NCBI GenBank assembly: GCA_013368315.1
Contig: JAACJM010000169.1
Location: forward strand, 124,001-188,000
Length of the DNA stretch: 64,000 nucleotides
Direction of reading: 5' to 3'
Source of the DNA: Tetrapyrgos nigripes
Taxonomy: Eukaryota; Basidiomycota; Agaricomycetes; Agaricales; Campanellaceae
Shown piece after piece: positions 43,847-55,808 of the stretch; position 1 is the first letter of the stretch, and the number at the start of each line of letters is the position of its first letter. The translations under genes and the position numbers were made by a program. A model generated the notes under the pieces. The model was not told the DNA's origin and ran no database searches. It saw only the letters and a list, made by a program, of their open reading frames with translations.

Positions 43847-44220
43847 GTTTTGATTGATCCAGAGGCAGACTATATCAAGCAAGCTGAACAGCTCTATTCC
43901 CCCCCTGATCATGAAGTATTTCAGCTCGTTGATCCAGAATTTCAGCGCCACATCTCAGATTACTACATACAGCTGAATTCACCCACCATAACTCGTCATA
44001 ATGTGTGGAATGTGTATGAGGACTTGCTATCTATGTCTGAGGCTAACATTCCCCTTCTGGAGACCCTACACCTACAGCCTTATCTTGATGACAGGGAGAT
44101 ATTCGTCAATGAATTGAATGAGGCTCTTCGCTTGATGCTCTTAAACCTCTGGGATATAATGCGGAGACAGGCTATTTGGGCGGTATTAATGGAGGCTTAG
44201 GTGAAGATTTAGAGGAAGAC
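43847..44220 (+). other. Unidentified coding remnant
   Basis: A frame from V-L-I-D-P-E-A-D-Y-I-K-Q reads DPEFQRHISDYYIQLNSP and VYEDLLSMSEANIPLLE, with ordinary protein composition. At about 44130 the apparent frame shifts by one base, into a Gly/Glu-rich acidic tail (L-G-G-I-N-G-G-L-G-E-D-L-E-E-D-D). I do not recognise it. Its position right after the copia LTR suggests a truncated gene. Confidence 0.35.
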
Positions 44221-45546
44221 GACGTAGCAGATTGAGTAGTAGCCTTTAGTTCTGATGAGGAGTCTGGTGGCGAGGATGGGTCCGAGTAAAGTGTTGTGTA
44301 TTATAATTTTATTCAACGTTGACGTGTCCGGGGTCCTATTGCCTTATTTATGTTTCATCACCGCGCTTAAGCTCGCTTAAGTGAGTGGGCCCTTCCTGCT
44401 CGAGCGGGGCCTTCCTGCTTTCCATAGTTACGAGGCCTTTAGCCGAGTTAACTTATGTCGTCTTCGCAACTTTTCCATGCCTGCAGATTTCTATTGCCGG
44501 CCACTGCCATAGCCGACACCCGGATGATCAGTCTTCGCTGCCCTACGTCTTCCTTCCATCGCACTTCTAGCTATTTCTCCTTCCCCCTTTTGTATACCTC
44601 TACAAGTCCGGGCAGCTCCATGGGCAAGCGCCCTCGACCGCCAGAGCCATCAAAGATCTGACAGCTCACCAACAGCTCACCGCAACACATGTATAGTGCA
44701 GGCCCGTTTACTGGCAAATTGGCATCTAAGATAGACGGAATGGCTCCAGAGCAAAAATTATACGGTGCTGACAGTGCGTAAATACTTTCTTTCACTTAGG
44801 ATTGAGTAACGCTGACACACTTCTCATCTCTACCTTGATTTCTGTCTTAGATCACAACAGGCCTTCAATTTCAATGTGGTTCGTTCCAACCTTGGTTCTG
44901 GTCCACTCATTTCGGTGTTAAGGCCATCAAGAACTGGGCATTGAGCAGAAGAACGAGGTGTGATACGGTGTTTGATATATTTACAACCATCCTTAGTTTT
45001 GCTGTCCAATGTATCTCTCTTCCACTTTGTGTTTTGTACGTGCTCTTACTCAAGACTCTACAGACATTGTGATATATATAAGTTTACACTATTTTATCAG
45101 GGTTGTAACATGCACTGGGACGTGTTGAGTGCTCGGATGTACTTGTTCCTAGCCATCAGTGTAGCTGCCTTATATTTGAAACTCCCCGTAGCTGCCGTCG
45201 TCGTGTACACCCCGCATAAATGCTTTATTCACCCCGTCAGTTGTCCGGCATACATTTTTCTTATACTGGGCTTCGTGATACATACTTGGTCTTGTAACTT
45301 GGCTGCACAGCATTCTGTATGTGCGTACTTTGAATGGGCCTTCATAAGGGTGGCATCATCGAGATTTTTATTCAGTGTGTATCCTTGCGACGAGTTTTTG
45401 AATGGTTTTGTAAATCCTCCGACCTTGTATATCACCTTTCGGATCTACAATCCAGATCTTCCGATCGGAGATCCTAACATTCACCTTTGCCCATATAGCT
45501 GTCCCGGGGCTGATACTACTGCTACTCTGTTCACTTTTCCTCGTTC
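44221..45546. other. Region without a supported gene
   Basis: Short frames only. One stretch after an acceptor-like TCTTAG (about 44850) stays open for some 60 codons and is protein-like (Q-C-G-S-F-Q-P-W-F-W-S-T-H), and could be an exon of an upstream gene. I cannot define its ends. Confidence 0.3.
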
Positions 45547-46766
45547 ATGGACTCATTCTACAATTTCCAACAAGCAAGTAAGTTTACTCACCCTGAACTT
45601 TTCTCTACATATTTTCTAATCATTTTCTGCCATTCAGAGCACCTCCTTGACGCTGTCCAAGCCGAACAAAATAAAATGTACCTCAAACAGTCGAGATCAT
45701 TGACAGTTGATAAGGTACGTTCTCTACGCCTCTTCTCATTGGCGTTGCTCACGTGGATTCCTGAAAGAACAATGACCTTGAGATACGACTTTACTCAAGC
45801 CCTCATTCCTATCGCGTCACAAACTGTGAAGATTACGAATACTCTAATTCACCATCGAGGAGACTATTTTTCGCCTACAAGGTGTCGTATACGAGCACGA
45901 ATTGCATCCCATGACGGCAAGCAGGTGCATGCTTTTTAATGGCTTCTCACTTACTAGTTAACTGATATCTTACCACAGTAGAGCGTATGCGAAGAAGCAA
46001 GCTCCGTACCTCCGCCAGCACATCGGAATCGTAGGACTGGGTCTTCCATATATGTCTACTTCATTGGATCAGATCTATCAAATTTACTCCAAGTTCGAGT
46101 GTTCTCTGAATGATCAAAGCCTCAACCCATGGACTGCAGACGACTCATTCGGTCCTGGCCACCTCGGTATCACTGCAAACTGCTGCTACTTCACAGTTGG
46201 TCCCACCGCGTCCACAAAGCAATCCATACCATTCCAGAGTGGCATCGATCCGGACGGTGTTCTTCAGTCACTCGTCACAAGCACAGTGAGACACACAGAG
46301 GATAATGCAGTGCTTTACATGAAGGCTTCGAAGTCGACTCCAAATTCAAAGTGGCGGTACTACATCTACATTTCGTTTTCTGATTGACAATTATTTTGAC
46401 TTGTCTACTGCCACAGGTACAGCGAGATTTTACCCACTGATATCTCGATTGGTGATCTTGTCGAGATACAATTTACAGTGATGGCCATTCGACAGCGGGA
46501 TAGTTCATACAAGATGGTCCTGATTCTAAGGTCGATTGCATTGTTGGATGATGCCGTTTCTACCGTTCGTACTCATTCATACCTTTTTGAGTGATACTTA
46601 TGCTTATTTTGACCAGGCTGCGTCTATTGCACGAAGCCGTACACTCTCTTCGATGAAAAAGGTACCCGTTGCGTCGCGGAGCCTTTTGAAGTGTGTTAAA
46701 TATGAAGATAGTTCTGATGAAGAAGATGTTTGTGAGCACCAGCAAGTGCGCAGAGATATGGCCTGA
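45547..46766 (+). CDS. Multi-exon hypothetical protein (basidiomycete-specific family)
   Basis: Start M-D-S-F-Y-N-F-Q-Q at 45547; after an intron the frame gives HLLDAVQAEQNKMYLKQSRS. Following a less certain middle exon, a clear exon reads YAKKQAPYLRQHIGIVGLGL, F-G-P-G-H-L-G-I-T-A and FTVGPTASTKQSIPFQSGID. Then come I-S-I-G-D-L-V-E-I-Q-F-T-V and a final exon rich in Ser and acidic residues ending at 46766. The G-P-G-H-x-G ... G-D-x-V-E-x-Q layout recurs in agaricomycete genomes, often near transposons. No function is known to me. The middle exon has stops in the simplest phase, so the gene may be damaged. Confidence 0.4.
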
Positions 46767-47016
46767 CTCAGACTTGATGAGTGTGACGATAGAAGACCCC
46801 AGTAGCCACAGCATAGAATCACAGTACATAATTACATTGTCGAAGTTTTTGGAATTACATCATTGATTATGTTTGCCACATGACAACTTCGAAAATTTTT
46901 TTGAGTGACGCAGATTGGCCTGACCACAACCCTCATGATACACCGATGCTGTGTGTGATAATCATGGGCAAATCTATCAAAAAAACTTTACACACATCAC
47001 ACTCATGTCAAAATAC

Positions 47017-47290
47017 GCTTCTCCTCCATTCCTTCAGGCGCGTTCTCCTGATTCGGTTACAATCACATAGGGAGACGATAGACCCTATCTGCGCTTAGTG
47101 AAAATTCTTTGTCACTTATCCAACCCATGTCATCGGGCCCTGGCCATCAAGCTTCTTCCTCCATTCCTTCAGGCGCGTTATACTGATTTGGTTACAATCA
47201 CATAGGGAGACGATTGACCCTATCTGCGCTTAGTGAAAATTTTTTGTCACTTATTCATCCCATGTCATTGGGCCCTGGCCATCAAGCTTC
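47017..47290. repeat. 135-bp tandem duplication
   Basis: The block from CTCCATTCCTTCAGGCGCG to GGCCATCAAGCTTCT occurs twice in direct succession with a period of 135 bp (CCTCCATTCC at 47023 and 47158). There are only a handful of differences between copies, so the duplication is fairly recent. The rest of 46767-47660 shows no gene. Confidence 0.85.
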
Positions 47291-47618
47291 TCTTCCTGGA
47301 ATGGAGACACCTCCTTTCTGATCACGCATACTAGAAGCTCTGCTCATATCAGAGCAGGCTTCAAATTCTTGGGAACATATGGAGTGTACAAATCCCGACA
47401 GATTTCTCGGGGATTTTCCACATTCCAGTGTCGTTTCCAATTCATTCTCAATTTGCGTGTTGGTCGCTCACTAACAGTTGACTAACGTCAACCAGCTGTG
47501 GAATAGTACACGCACAATTTCCATCTTTGTAGGTCAATGTGATGGTTGCAATGATGAGGTTCTCACTCCTTGGCCTGTTTATACACCCTCTCGATCTCAG
47601 TTTTTATTCTTGCATCCG

Positions 47619-47626
47619 TATAAATA
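47619..47626 (+). promoter_or_regulatory. TATA-like element
   Basis: TATAAATA lies 42 bp upstream of the ATG at 47668, with a pyrimidine-rich stretch (TTTCCTCAGCACCTCCC) in between, a layout common in fungal core promoters. Confidence 0.35.
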
Positions 47627-47667
47627 CTAAAACTGTCTCTGTGCTTTCCTCAGCACCTCCCTAACTC

Positions 47668-50660
47668 ATGTCTCATACGCCAAAGGCTGCCAAGAAACCT
47701 CGTCCTGAGAGTTTCGACGTCCCCGACTCGGAAGACGATGCTCGCACTCCTCGCCGTTCACCACGAAAGTAAGTCTTAGCCTGGATGTTAGGGTCTGTTA
47801 TACTCATGCGGAACTCTAGGCGATTGAGAGCACTGTCTTCCCTCCCGACACCAGTCCCAGCCACCCCAAAACGGGCGCGAGCAGCGACTAAGCCTCCCAA
47901 CGCTCCGAAATGAGGAAAAAGGTAATAGCTGATTTTTCTCATTCGCTACTGTGGTTTGTTTAACGTCTCTTATAGCCATGCGAAAGCTTCTGTCGAGGCT
48001 ACTACCCAGTACGACATTTCAGGTATCCGCAGGCCGTGCCGTTCATTGATCCCAAACCTGTTAATGTAGGCCTCTCTCAAACCTTTCAGTCATGCCAACA
48101 TTGTATGTACTGGAATGTACATGATCAACTCTCGACTAACCAGTATTGATTTTTCTAGACTCGCCCAACACCCGCCTCCTAGATTTGGTCCGAGGTAAGT
48201 ACTATTTGCTACTCCTTTCAAGCCTGTTTCTTAGTCTGCTTGACGGTTTCTCTACAGCGTAATGGACGGGTAAGTGGAGGCTTCACGACTCGCTATGCTA
48301 CTAGGCTTATACTCTCAGTCTAAACTACAGTTACCCGGACTTGTCTCCAGCATTCCAGTATGCCCCACCCAGCTACAACGGATTGTGCGTATGATTGATA
48401 TATTTTCTAGTTTGATCTCATCGCAACTTAGCGTACCGTATACCTATACTTTCACTGCCAACACTGCTCATGCTCCTCTCACTACTGATACCCCATCTTC
48501 GTCTTCTACTTTGCCCACTTCAAACGCCACTGAGGAGGATAATTTACGGTTCGTCTCTCTGTCTGCCTCGAAGATCATATAATGTGTTGATCGCATTTTA
48601 GAACTTTGAAATCTATGCAAGTCATGGCTCAAGTTATGTGCTGATCATGATGGCTCACGAGTCTTACAGTGTCAATGAAATTCGGAAACCAGATACACTG
48701 TTCTACGCGTTGTACATGGTCCATTATCATTTATTACTGACCCGCTCACCTCTTTGTCTCATATAGACAATGTCTTTACCACTTGTAAGTCACTTAGCTT
48801 ATGCATTCCCTTGACACAGGCTCTTAAGGCAACGTGAAATTCTCCAGTCTCTCCCAGAACAAGCGCTGTGAGTCTGTCATGTACCCTATAACAAGTCTCT
48901 AGGAGCTCATTTTGCACTTTGCAGTCAAGCACTGCCTCTCGTCCCAAACTCGCTCACCGATAAAGTGACTATGTCTTTCGTTAAAGAGTTGTATGTCAGT
49001 ATATCTTTTCCGAATTATTTTTACACTCACTTCTATTTAGATTCCACACCGACCACGATCCGGATCTTATTTGGGAATCAGCGAAGTTGTTCTTAACCCG
49101 AGCACAGTTTGATGAGCTTGTGATGTACGTCTTGTTAAATACTCCTCTCTCGCTTTATCTCATATTTTAAGAACCAGCCGTCGTGTAAACGCTTTGAAAG
49201 AACGCGTAGATAATCCTCAAGCTGCAAGCGGAGTGATAGTACCAACTGATTGCATGCCACCGTATGTTCCTCTGTAAAACCATATGTGATTACTATCTGA
49301 AAATTTTTTTGACAGCACCAGTACCGTTCTGGTCCTGGCGACATTCCCTGTGACTCCAGAGACACCGTCTCCATCGAAGTCTTCCAGTGCTCTTTCTAAA
49401 ATGCCGTTGGTCACCACCCCAAACATGTCGCCGTCCTCTCCATCAAACGTTCAGGTCGACGATCAGCAGCTGCCAAGATTGTCATTTGCTCAACGCTTAG
49501 CAAGACACAATATACCGCTGCCTGTTGCAAGAGATAACCAAACGTTGTCCGCACCTGTGTAAGTCCATCTCACCTACTCACAGCTTTGGATATATACTGA
49601 TCATACGACAATTTGATAGTGTGTTGCCAAACGTCTGTCAAGTCACAAAGGCAAATTTGCAGGACGATCTGCTTTTGTGTGAAGGCTTTGACTACAGCTC
49701 CTTACCACCACTGATGTGCGTCATCCCCTATGATTGGTAGCTCAGTACTAACGAATAAATCAGGGTGGGTAAGTTGATTTCTTGGTCATCAACCTTAGTC
49801 CGTAAAGGGAATCTCAAATTCTCTGAATGGGCCTGTACACTGCCCGATTCCGTCTCAGTGGGGTGAGTACTTGCGTTATCCAGGCTGTTCAGCCACTAAT
49901 ACACTTTAGCTTTCTGATCACCTTTTTCAAATTCGATCAATACGAAAATTATGTCAACCTTGCTCGCATTAACCCTCGAGACCTTGCCGCCTTCTCTGGC
50001 CATTCGCTCAACTCAATCCGAAATGTACTTTATGTCCGATCACCTCCAGAACCCACTATCAGTTTATTCCCTATATCTGTAGAAGCATCCTCATTAGTAG
50101 GGTACGCACAGCTAAAGGGCAAGGATCCGAGAAGGTATCACAAGCTGGATGGTATTCTTCATTCCCAGGATGCCGATCGTGCGATCGCAGTTATCAATAT
50201 GGTACTTGGAGAGGGAAAGAATGAAATAGCAGCAGAAATTGTCTCAGATGTGCTTTCCTTTTCCACTCGAGTGGAAAGCCCAAATCCTCCAGCTTGTAAG
50301 TTTGCTCACTTTTATTACATCCTCCGAGTTATCGCTAAGCATTTACTGTCATTTTTTTAGCATCCTCCCCCAGTGCAGATCGTGTGTATTCGGCGGCTAC
50401 AGCAAGTTCTTCTACCGCAACCAGCTCTAATTCCTTCTCATTACCGTTTGATGCATCAGGTTTGTGCCAAATTACATTGTAAATGGCTCAAGATTGACCT
50501 TCTCTTAGTTCCAGTCTATGACCCCACTCAAGCTGCGGAAAAGTTTGATGTCAACTCAGACCTTCCCGCTATTGACACCATCTTACCACGCTGGAGCGGT
50601 GAGGTTCCACATGGATCCCTTGCCGTTGTCGGTTCCGGCATCTCCGCTTATATACTTTAA
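47668..50660 (+). CDS. Many-exon hypothetical protein (basidiomycete-specific family)
   Basis: Start M-S-H-T-P-K-A-A-K-K-P (47668) with an acidic D-S-E-D-D-A-R-T-P-R-R motif. It continues through a string of very short exons separated by ~50-nt introns: Pro-rich pieces (YPDLSPAFQYAPPSYNG), HTDHDPDLIWESAKLFLTR, RRVNALKERVDNPQAASG and KSSSALSKMPLVTTP. A long exon follows with FFKFDQYENYVNLARINPRD and KLDGILHSQDADRAIAVINM. The last exon gives LLVPVYDPTQAAEKF and IDTILPRWSGEVPHGSLAVV. I recognise the general layout as an agaricomycete family of unknown function. The expected continuation after S-L-A-V-V is lost at a stop (50660), so the C-terminus may be truncated. Confidence 0.5.
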
Positions 50661-50671
50661 TATTTTTGACC

Positions 50672-50943
50672 CACAGATGAATCTCAACCAGAAATTGACT
50701 ATACCAGATGCTACTGGTGCAATGATAGGATTTACACTTAGAGCAGTTACATACATGGGTGGTCATCACTTTACATGTCGTTTTATAACTTCAGATGGCT
50801 CAATACACTATCATGATGGTATCACTTGTCAGAGAAATTTCCAGCCAGAGAACTGTAATATCAATGATGTTAATGAGACCTACTTTAAAACTGCAGATAA
50901 TGGGAGTAAAGCAATGATAGGAGTGTTATATATTCAGGATTGA
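50672..50943 (+). pseudogene. Fragment of an unassigned basidiomycete protein family
   Basis: Starting right after the stop of the previous gene, the frame reads TGAMIGFTLRAVTYMGGHHF, TCRFITSDGSIHYHDGI, and ends K-A-M-I-G-V-L-Y-I-Q-D. The G-x-x-Y-x-G-x-x-H-F-T-x-R-x-I-x-x-D-G-x-x-x-x-H-D-G pattern is found in basidiomycete proteins that I have seen near transposons. It resembles the His-box end of papain-fold ubiquitin hydrolases. Only the C-terminal piece is present; a peptidase role is speculative. Confidence 0.4.
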
Positions 50944-51044
50944 CAGAATGACTAAGTGACTAACATAATATGCTTTTGAAAGATATACCACATAATTTTG
51001 GCAATCTGGCAAACTGAACATATGCCAGAGATGTATTGTTACTA

Positions 51045-51256
51045 TCAATAACAGTGAGGATACTGCTTTGCACTTTGCACATCCATACCATCTGTATGAT
51101 TAACACAGCTTTTGATAGTATATGAAAGGCCTCGTAACTTGCCACGCGAAGCGATGGCTTTTTCCCCTAGTCTGGTACATCGAGGACGACAATGGATGAT
51201 GCGTCCACACAGCCACATTCTAAAAAAGGCAGGTGCATCAATTTTTGCGGCCACTG
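51045..51256 (-). mobile_element. One end of a Tc1-like element
   Basis: On the minus strand the sequence starts at a TA dinucleotide and reads CAGTGGCCGCAAAAATTGAT, closely matching the terminus of the element at 19904 (CAGTGGCCAAAAAAAATTG). A short open frame inside includes R-G-K-L-R-G-L-S-Y-T-I, vaguely like the helix-turn-helix start of Tc1 transposases. The other end was not found. Confidence 0.45.
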
Positions 51257-52024
51257 TAAAGGTAGCGGGAATAGAATAACGATTACTATAAATAGTAATG
51301 GTAACCGGTGAACGATTTCAGCATAGCCACACAGCAAACGGTGGGTTGTAAGAGTCCCTTAAAAGGGCCAGGTAAGCCTTCAATGCTAACAGCAAATTCT
51401 ACGAAATACTTAGCCACACTCGGTGTTTTTCATCCACCTAGTGAGGACACACTCCCTGAAACCCGAACTTATTCATGCCAAAGTTTCCGACTAGCTCGCT
51501 GCATGGAAGCCCCGAATCAGATTAAAAGAGCTGGTACTTAGTAGGGTTACTGGAACCGATATGAAGCTAGCCATGTTGCCATAGTAAGTAGGCGCCAATC
51601 TCAGCCATCTTTTGCTAGCTATGTCGCCATAGTAAGTAGGCGCTACGCTCAGCTCATTTGTATCTTTTGCTAGCATCATGCAGCAAATGGACGAAAGTAA
51701 TCGAGCATTCCAACTTAAAGATGCTTCTAGATGTGATATCCGTCTAATCAGAAGAGTCCTCAGGCTGTTGGCACGGTTACCAATGGTGGCGCTTCGCCCA
51801 AAAAACTCGCGAACAATTTTCGGCTGTCCGAGGGTGCAACAGCTCGGACGCGACAACAGCAAAACGTTCCCAGAACCAGCTCCTGTGTATAATGTTTACA
51901 AAATGATATTCATCTCAGCCTAAAAAATAGACTAAGTTATGTCGACCTCATCCTATACTTAGCTACATTCCCCCCCTGTGCTGTCCCCAAAGTTGTATCG
52001 GAATTATTGCGCCAATAGGACGCA
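51257..52024. other. Region without a supported gene
   Basis: No recognisable gene. A direct repeat of period 48 bp (GCTAGCCATGTTGCCATAGT at 51566 against GCTAGCTATGTCGCCATAGT at 51614, with a partial third start at about 51669) is the only structure I can support here. Confidence 0.5.
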
Positions 52025-52414
52025 TTAGGTGCTGATGCATTCATCTGGAAAGGTAAACTGTAGTAAGTGTCTGCAAATTATGAGGGGTGCTGGGTGATAG
52101 AACAGGAGGGTAGCTTTTATAGGCGCTTGCCCACCATGATCCCAATCGATGCTGTGAGACGAGGATGAAGGGTGAATTCTCCGGTGTATTGAATCCTCCT
52201 TCACAACGCGACCCAGACCGACACTCCCATAAATCAACGACGATGTGATATTCTCTCCCAACATCCGTGAAGCCTTCTGCAGCCGATGCCTTTTAACTTC
52301 GTTCTCTGTGGGAACAAGAAAGGAAGCTGAGTCGGGAGTATTGATGGTTTCTGGAGGGGCAATTAAAGAGCGAAGAAATGGAGCGGTGGGTAAAGGTGGT
52401 GGTGGTGTCTTCAC
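52025..52414 (-). pseudogene. Possible fragment of a host gene
   Basis: The frame gives APFLRSLIAPPETINTP and ENEVKRHRLQKASRMLGENI. The basic R-L-x-K-x-x-R-x-L-G-E-x pattern is reminiscent of a conserved motif in fungal cytosolic proteins, but I cannot name one with certainty. The rest of the frame (His/Ser-rich) looks non-coding. Confidence 0.25.
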
Positions 52415-53095
52415 GAGAGATTTGCGTCATCCTAGACTGTGTATAAATCCAGACGAGCCGTTCCTGAGTCGTCCCCCTTTAGAACTTGAGGCAGACATAT
52501 CAGGAGAATGGCTTTTAGACCACGGTGCTGCGCTTGATAAATGCAACGCGCGATTCGACGAATCTGAATAGATTAAGCATGTTCCAGATCTAATCTACCA
52601 CTATGGGACTGCCGTCATATAGTTGACGTGATCGATTTCATTAGTTTGGGATTAGACGTGGGCTGTAGCGGGGTATAACACGTCTGCAACCGGCAAGTCC
52701 GTAGAGGACCACGCCGTGTGATATCTATCTATCCATCTCAATCTGGCTTTTACTTGGGTTTGTGTCTCGGATCCAATTTCGCAACCGGTTTAGGCGCATC
52801 GTGACCGTAACTAGGAGGAGCAAAAAGAGAGACAGGTGATCGGTCTCGGCGCCCGCGAGTCGGCTTCAGACGAGAGACCTCTGATTGATTTTGCATGATA
52901 GGAGCTGACATGGAGCACGAGATTATCGACGTCAGTCGTTGGAGGAGAAAAGAGAACTGGCTTGACGTCGAGGTATAAATAAACTTTCTTAAAGGGACAA
53001 CTCCATTTGGGTTTTCGCTTTATCCGCGCTATGATCGTTGCCACAGAATCTAGCTAAGCAGTTATAAAACTGCTTCTAAATACTCCAAATCTCCA

Positions 53096-54858
53096 ATGGC
53101 CATCCAGTCAACTCACTGCTCCTCCTTCTCCTCTTCCTCCAGTTGGCAGGCCTTCACTCATCCAGATGGTTGGCTGTACTACTACCACCCTGAAACCAAT
53201 TCGGTCATGTATGCGTCTGAACAGCCCAAGGAGGACCCCGAAATGAATAAGACCTCGGAACTCGAGAATTTAGAGGTTCTTTTGGACATTCGAAAAAAAA
53301 CCGAAGATGTATGTCAACCACGCCCTTCGATCCGCTTCGTCAGATTTCGACAAAATTACTACCTCTCCATCTGTGCGTGATGGATGTAAGGACCTCTCTA
53401 GTACATCATGACTTGTATTAACAAATCTAGATCCGGACGATTTGCGGATTGATTACTGGAAATTTATGTGCGACTATCCAAGTCACAGACCCCTCTTCAA
53501 TGACAACCAAGAGCCGCCATTTTCGGATTTTGAGCCATTCCAAAACGCAAAAATGGTGCTAAACTTTTTTAAGATGGGTGCGCAAAGCGGTCATGTCTGT
53601 ATTTATCCTTGCCTTGCTTACCTTTAGGCTTGTTCGCCAGATCTCCTCCGACGTAGACTGGACTCGGAAGCACCTTTTGACCTGGATCAATGCAAGGAAC
53701 TTCTGGATCACCTCAATACGTACGAACCATCTTCTTCACGCTTAACTTCTCCGAACGAAAAGGTTGCATTTGGTGTGTTGATCTCGTGGATTCTATGGGT
53801 TTCGGGTATGTTCTCAGATTTGTCACATTTAAAGAGATGAATTGAAAATTCGCGAAGCAAAACATTGTCAACTGCATGAGTATGGTCGTCACTCCAGGCG
53901 GAAGTCAGATCCATTACGGTACACGAGTGATAGTAATCTCACAGAAATTGTCTCTTGGATTTTCCTTTTCGGCTTTAGTGGGTACAAACAGCGCATCACT
54001 GAGGCTTTTCGAGCCATGAAGCTACAGGATAGGACTGATGGTTGGGTTACACTTTTGAGGACAATAGAACAGGAGTTGACGGTGTCCAATCTTGGTGTAC
54101 GTTTACACTGTCTTCTCGCACATTCTACATGCTATAATGCTGATGTACTGAAACAGGCCACCGTACTCCTTTCGTGTGTTGATGTCTCTTCCTCCTGAAA
54201 GTTCCGTGAGCTGAAGTCTTGTATCAGATCTTCTACTGCGTTTCTCGCTGTGCCGGGTATAGACAGAAACACTCAAATTATCACTCTGATGTCGATGGTG
54301 CTTACACTGGGCAGCACCATAACTGGTCTTTACCTGCAATGCCAGACGGGAAGAATCGGGTTCAAGGACGTTGGCCAGTCCATTTTACCCTCGGTTTTTA
54401 TTCTTCAAGCTCATCGCGGTAGATATGAAGAGCTTAGACCTATCATGCTCGCCATCCTCTTCAGCGTACCCTTTGCTACATTTGTTTGGGCTATGATTTT
54501 ATTCACGGTAGCCGTGATACTATTTTCCAAGGTGGGAATGTCGAGTTCTGGAGAAGGTGCATCCTCGACGAATCCGGCTCCATCGCTTGGAAACGCGGCC
54601 TTTACCGCGGTCTTGACTGTCACCTGCATGTTTTTTGTCATCGTGCTAATAATTGTCGTCTTCTTTCGCTTGGTCCAGTGGCAGCGCAGGCAAAATATTC
54701 AGAAGGAGGTAGAGGGGGCGAGGATAAATAAGGAGGTAGAGGTAGTAGTGGAGAAACCGAGTGTAGAGCCCCGTCAGGATGGCCTCAGCCCAACATCAGC
54801 TGTAGAGAACATAGCTTTGTATCACATGATTACTGTATATAACAAGTCTGCCAAGTAG
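53096..54858 (+). CDS. Membrane protein with WW-like N-terminus
   Basis: Start M-A-I-Q-S-T-H-C (53096). The N-terminus has WQAFTHPDGWLYYYHPETNS, a WW-like pattern (W-x-x-x-x-x-P-x-G-x-x-Y-Y-x-H). Following exons give RIDYWKFMCDYPSHRPLF, then (with a frame change near 53640) LLRRRLDSEAPFDLDQCKEL and KVAFGVLISWILWVSG. The C-terminal exon from about 54235 reads VPGIDRNTQIITLMSMVLTL and has three hydrophobic segments of about 20 residues before a charged tail ending at 54858. This order matches a widespread agaricomycete family. Stops in the region 53830-54100 leave it unclear whether the gene is intact. Location in a membrane is inferred from the hydrophobic segments. Confidence 0.5.
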
Positions 54859-55808
54859 TAGTTACTTCACTTGTCTTTATACTTATTGCCTTTCAATTTA
54901 TCAGGTTGAAAGTGTTACTATTGACCATAGGGTCGTATTGGGTTAGTATTCAGGCAACGTGCTCTACATTTTTTTAACACCAACACAGATTGGAAAGGAC
55001 TCCAACCGTATGGCAGTAATATTGTCCAAAAATTCCGCTTGTTGCAGGTTCCGTTTTCAGCAAATTTTTGCAAGTTCTTGCTGTTTACAGGATCATGAAC
55101 TTTTTGCAGGTAGCCAGACAGAACCAGAAATTTTCATAGGTCCCCAAAATACACTCCGATTGTTGCAGGTTGCTTTTCGTGTAAGTTGGCAATTTTCACA
55201 GGTCGTTCCCATTCAATTTTTCTGCAGGTTCTAGCTTGCAACTTTTGACAGGTGGCTCAACGATGATCTTCCATTTTTTCCGAAGGTAAGATATGACGGT
55301 CAATTTGTACAGGTTGAAATTTCACAGGTTGGAGGCACTGCCACCGGTGAGCGGATTGGAGGTACGTCTAACACGTGGATTTGGTGAGGTGGCTTGCTTT
55401 TGATCACCTCTCTGGTGCCGTCTGTTGACATTTTCCGGGTGCGCGTCCATATCAGCTATCTCTCTAAAATTTCAGGGGTCAGCCGAACGCCCCCATTCAG
55501 CCAGCAGGACATGCCTCTAGGCTAAGGCATCAGCTTAACTCAAACCGAGCGAGCAGAGAAGATAAGGCGAAACCTTGACCTAGCTATATCTTCCACGCGA
55601 CAATGGGTCTGTCAGATCACAGCTGTCGTTCCTCAAGGTAAGGGGCTCGTCTCGAAGCCCTTGTTGTCCCCTCTCCGACCCCGTCCTCCGTTTCTTGAAT
55701 GACGACCTTAGCTCCACCGTTTCGGTGTTGTTCGATGTGCGGCCTCGATCATGATGTGCAGATAGTCTGAATTAATGAGGGGACCCACAATGGTCATAGT
55801 GGGACTTG
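54859..55808. repeat. CAGGT-rich irregular repeat region, no gene
   Basis: Between about 55040 and 55335 the motif (T/A)(G/C)CAGGT(T) recurs roughly every 20-40 bp (for example 55045, 55107, 55166, 55199, 55225, 55250, 55310, 55326), each preceded by a T-rich run. The rest of the interval holds only short frames. Confidence 0.4.

Noticed and set aside
52150..52420. Named host gene on the minus strand
   Set aside because: The R-L-x-K-x-x-R-x-L-G-E pattern is suggestive, but too short and too weak to assign a protein.
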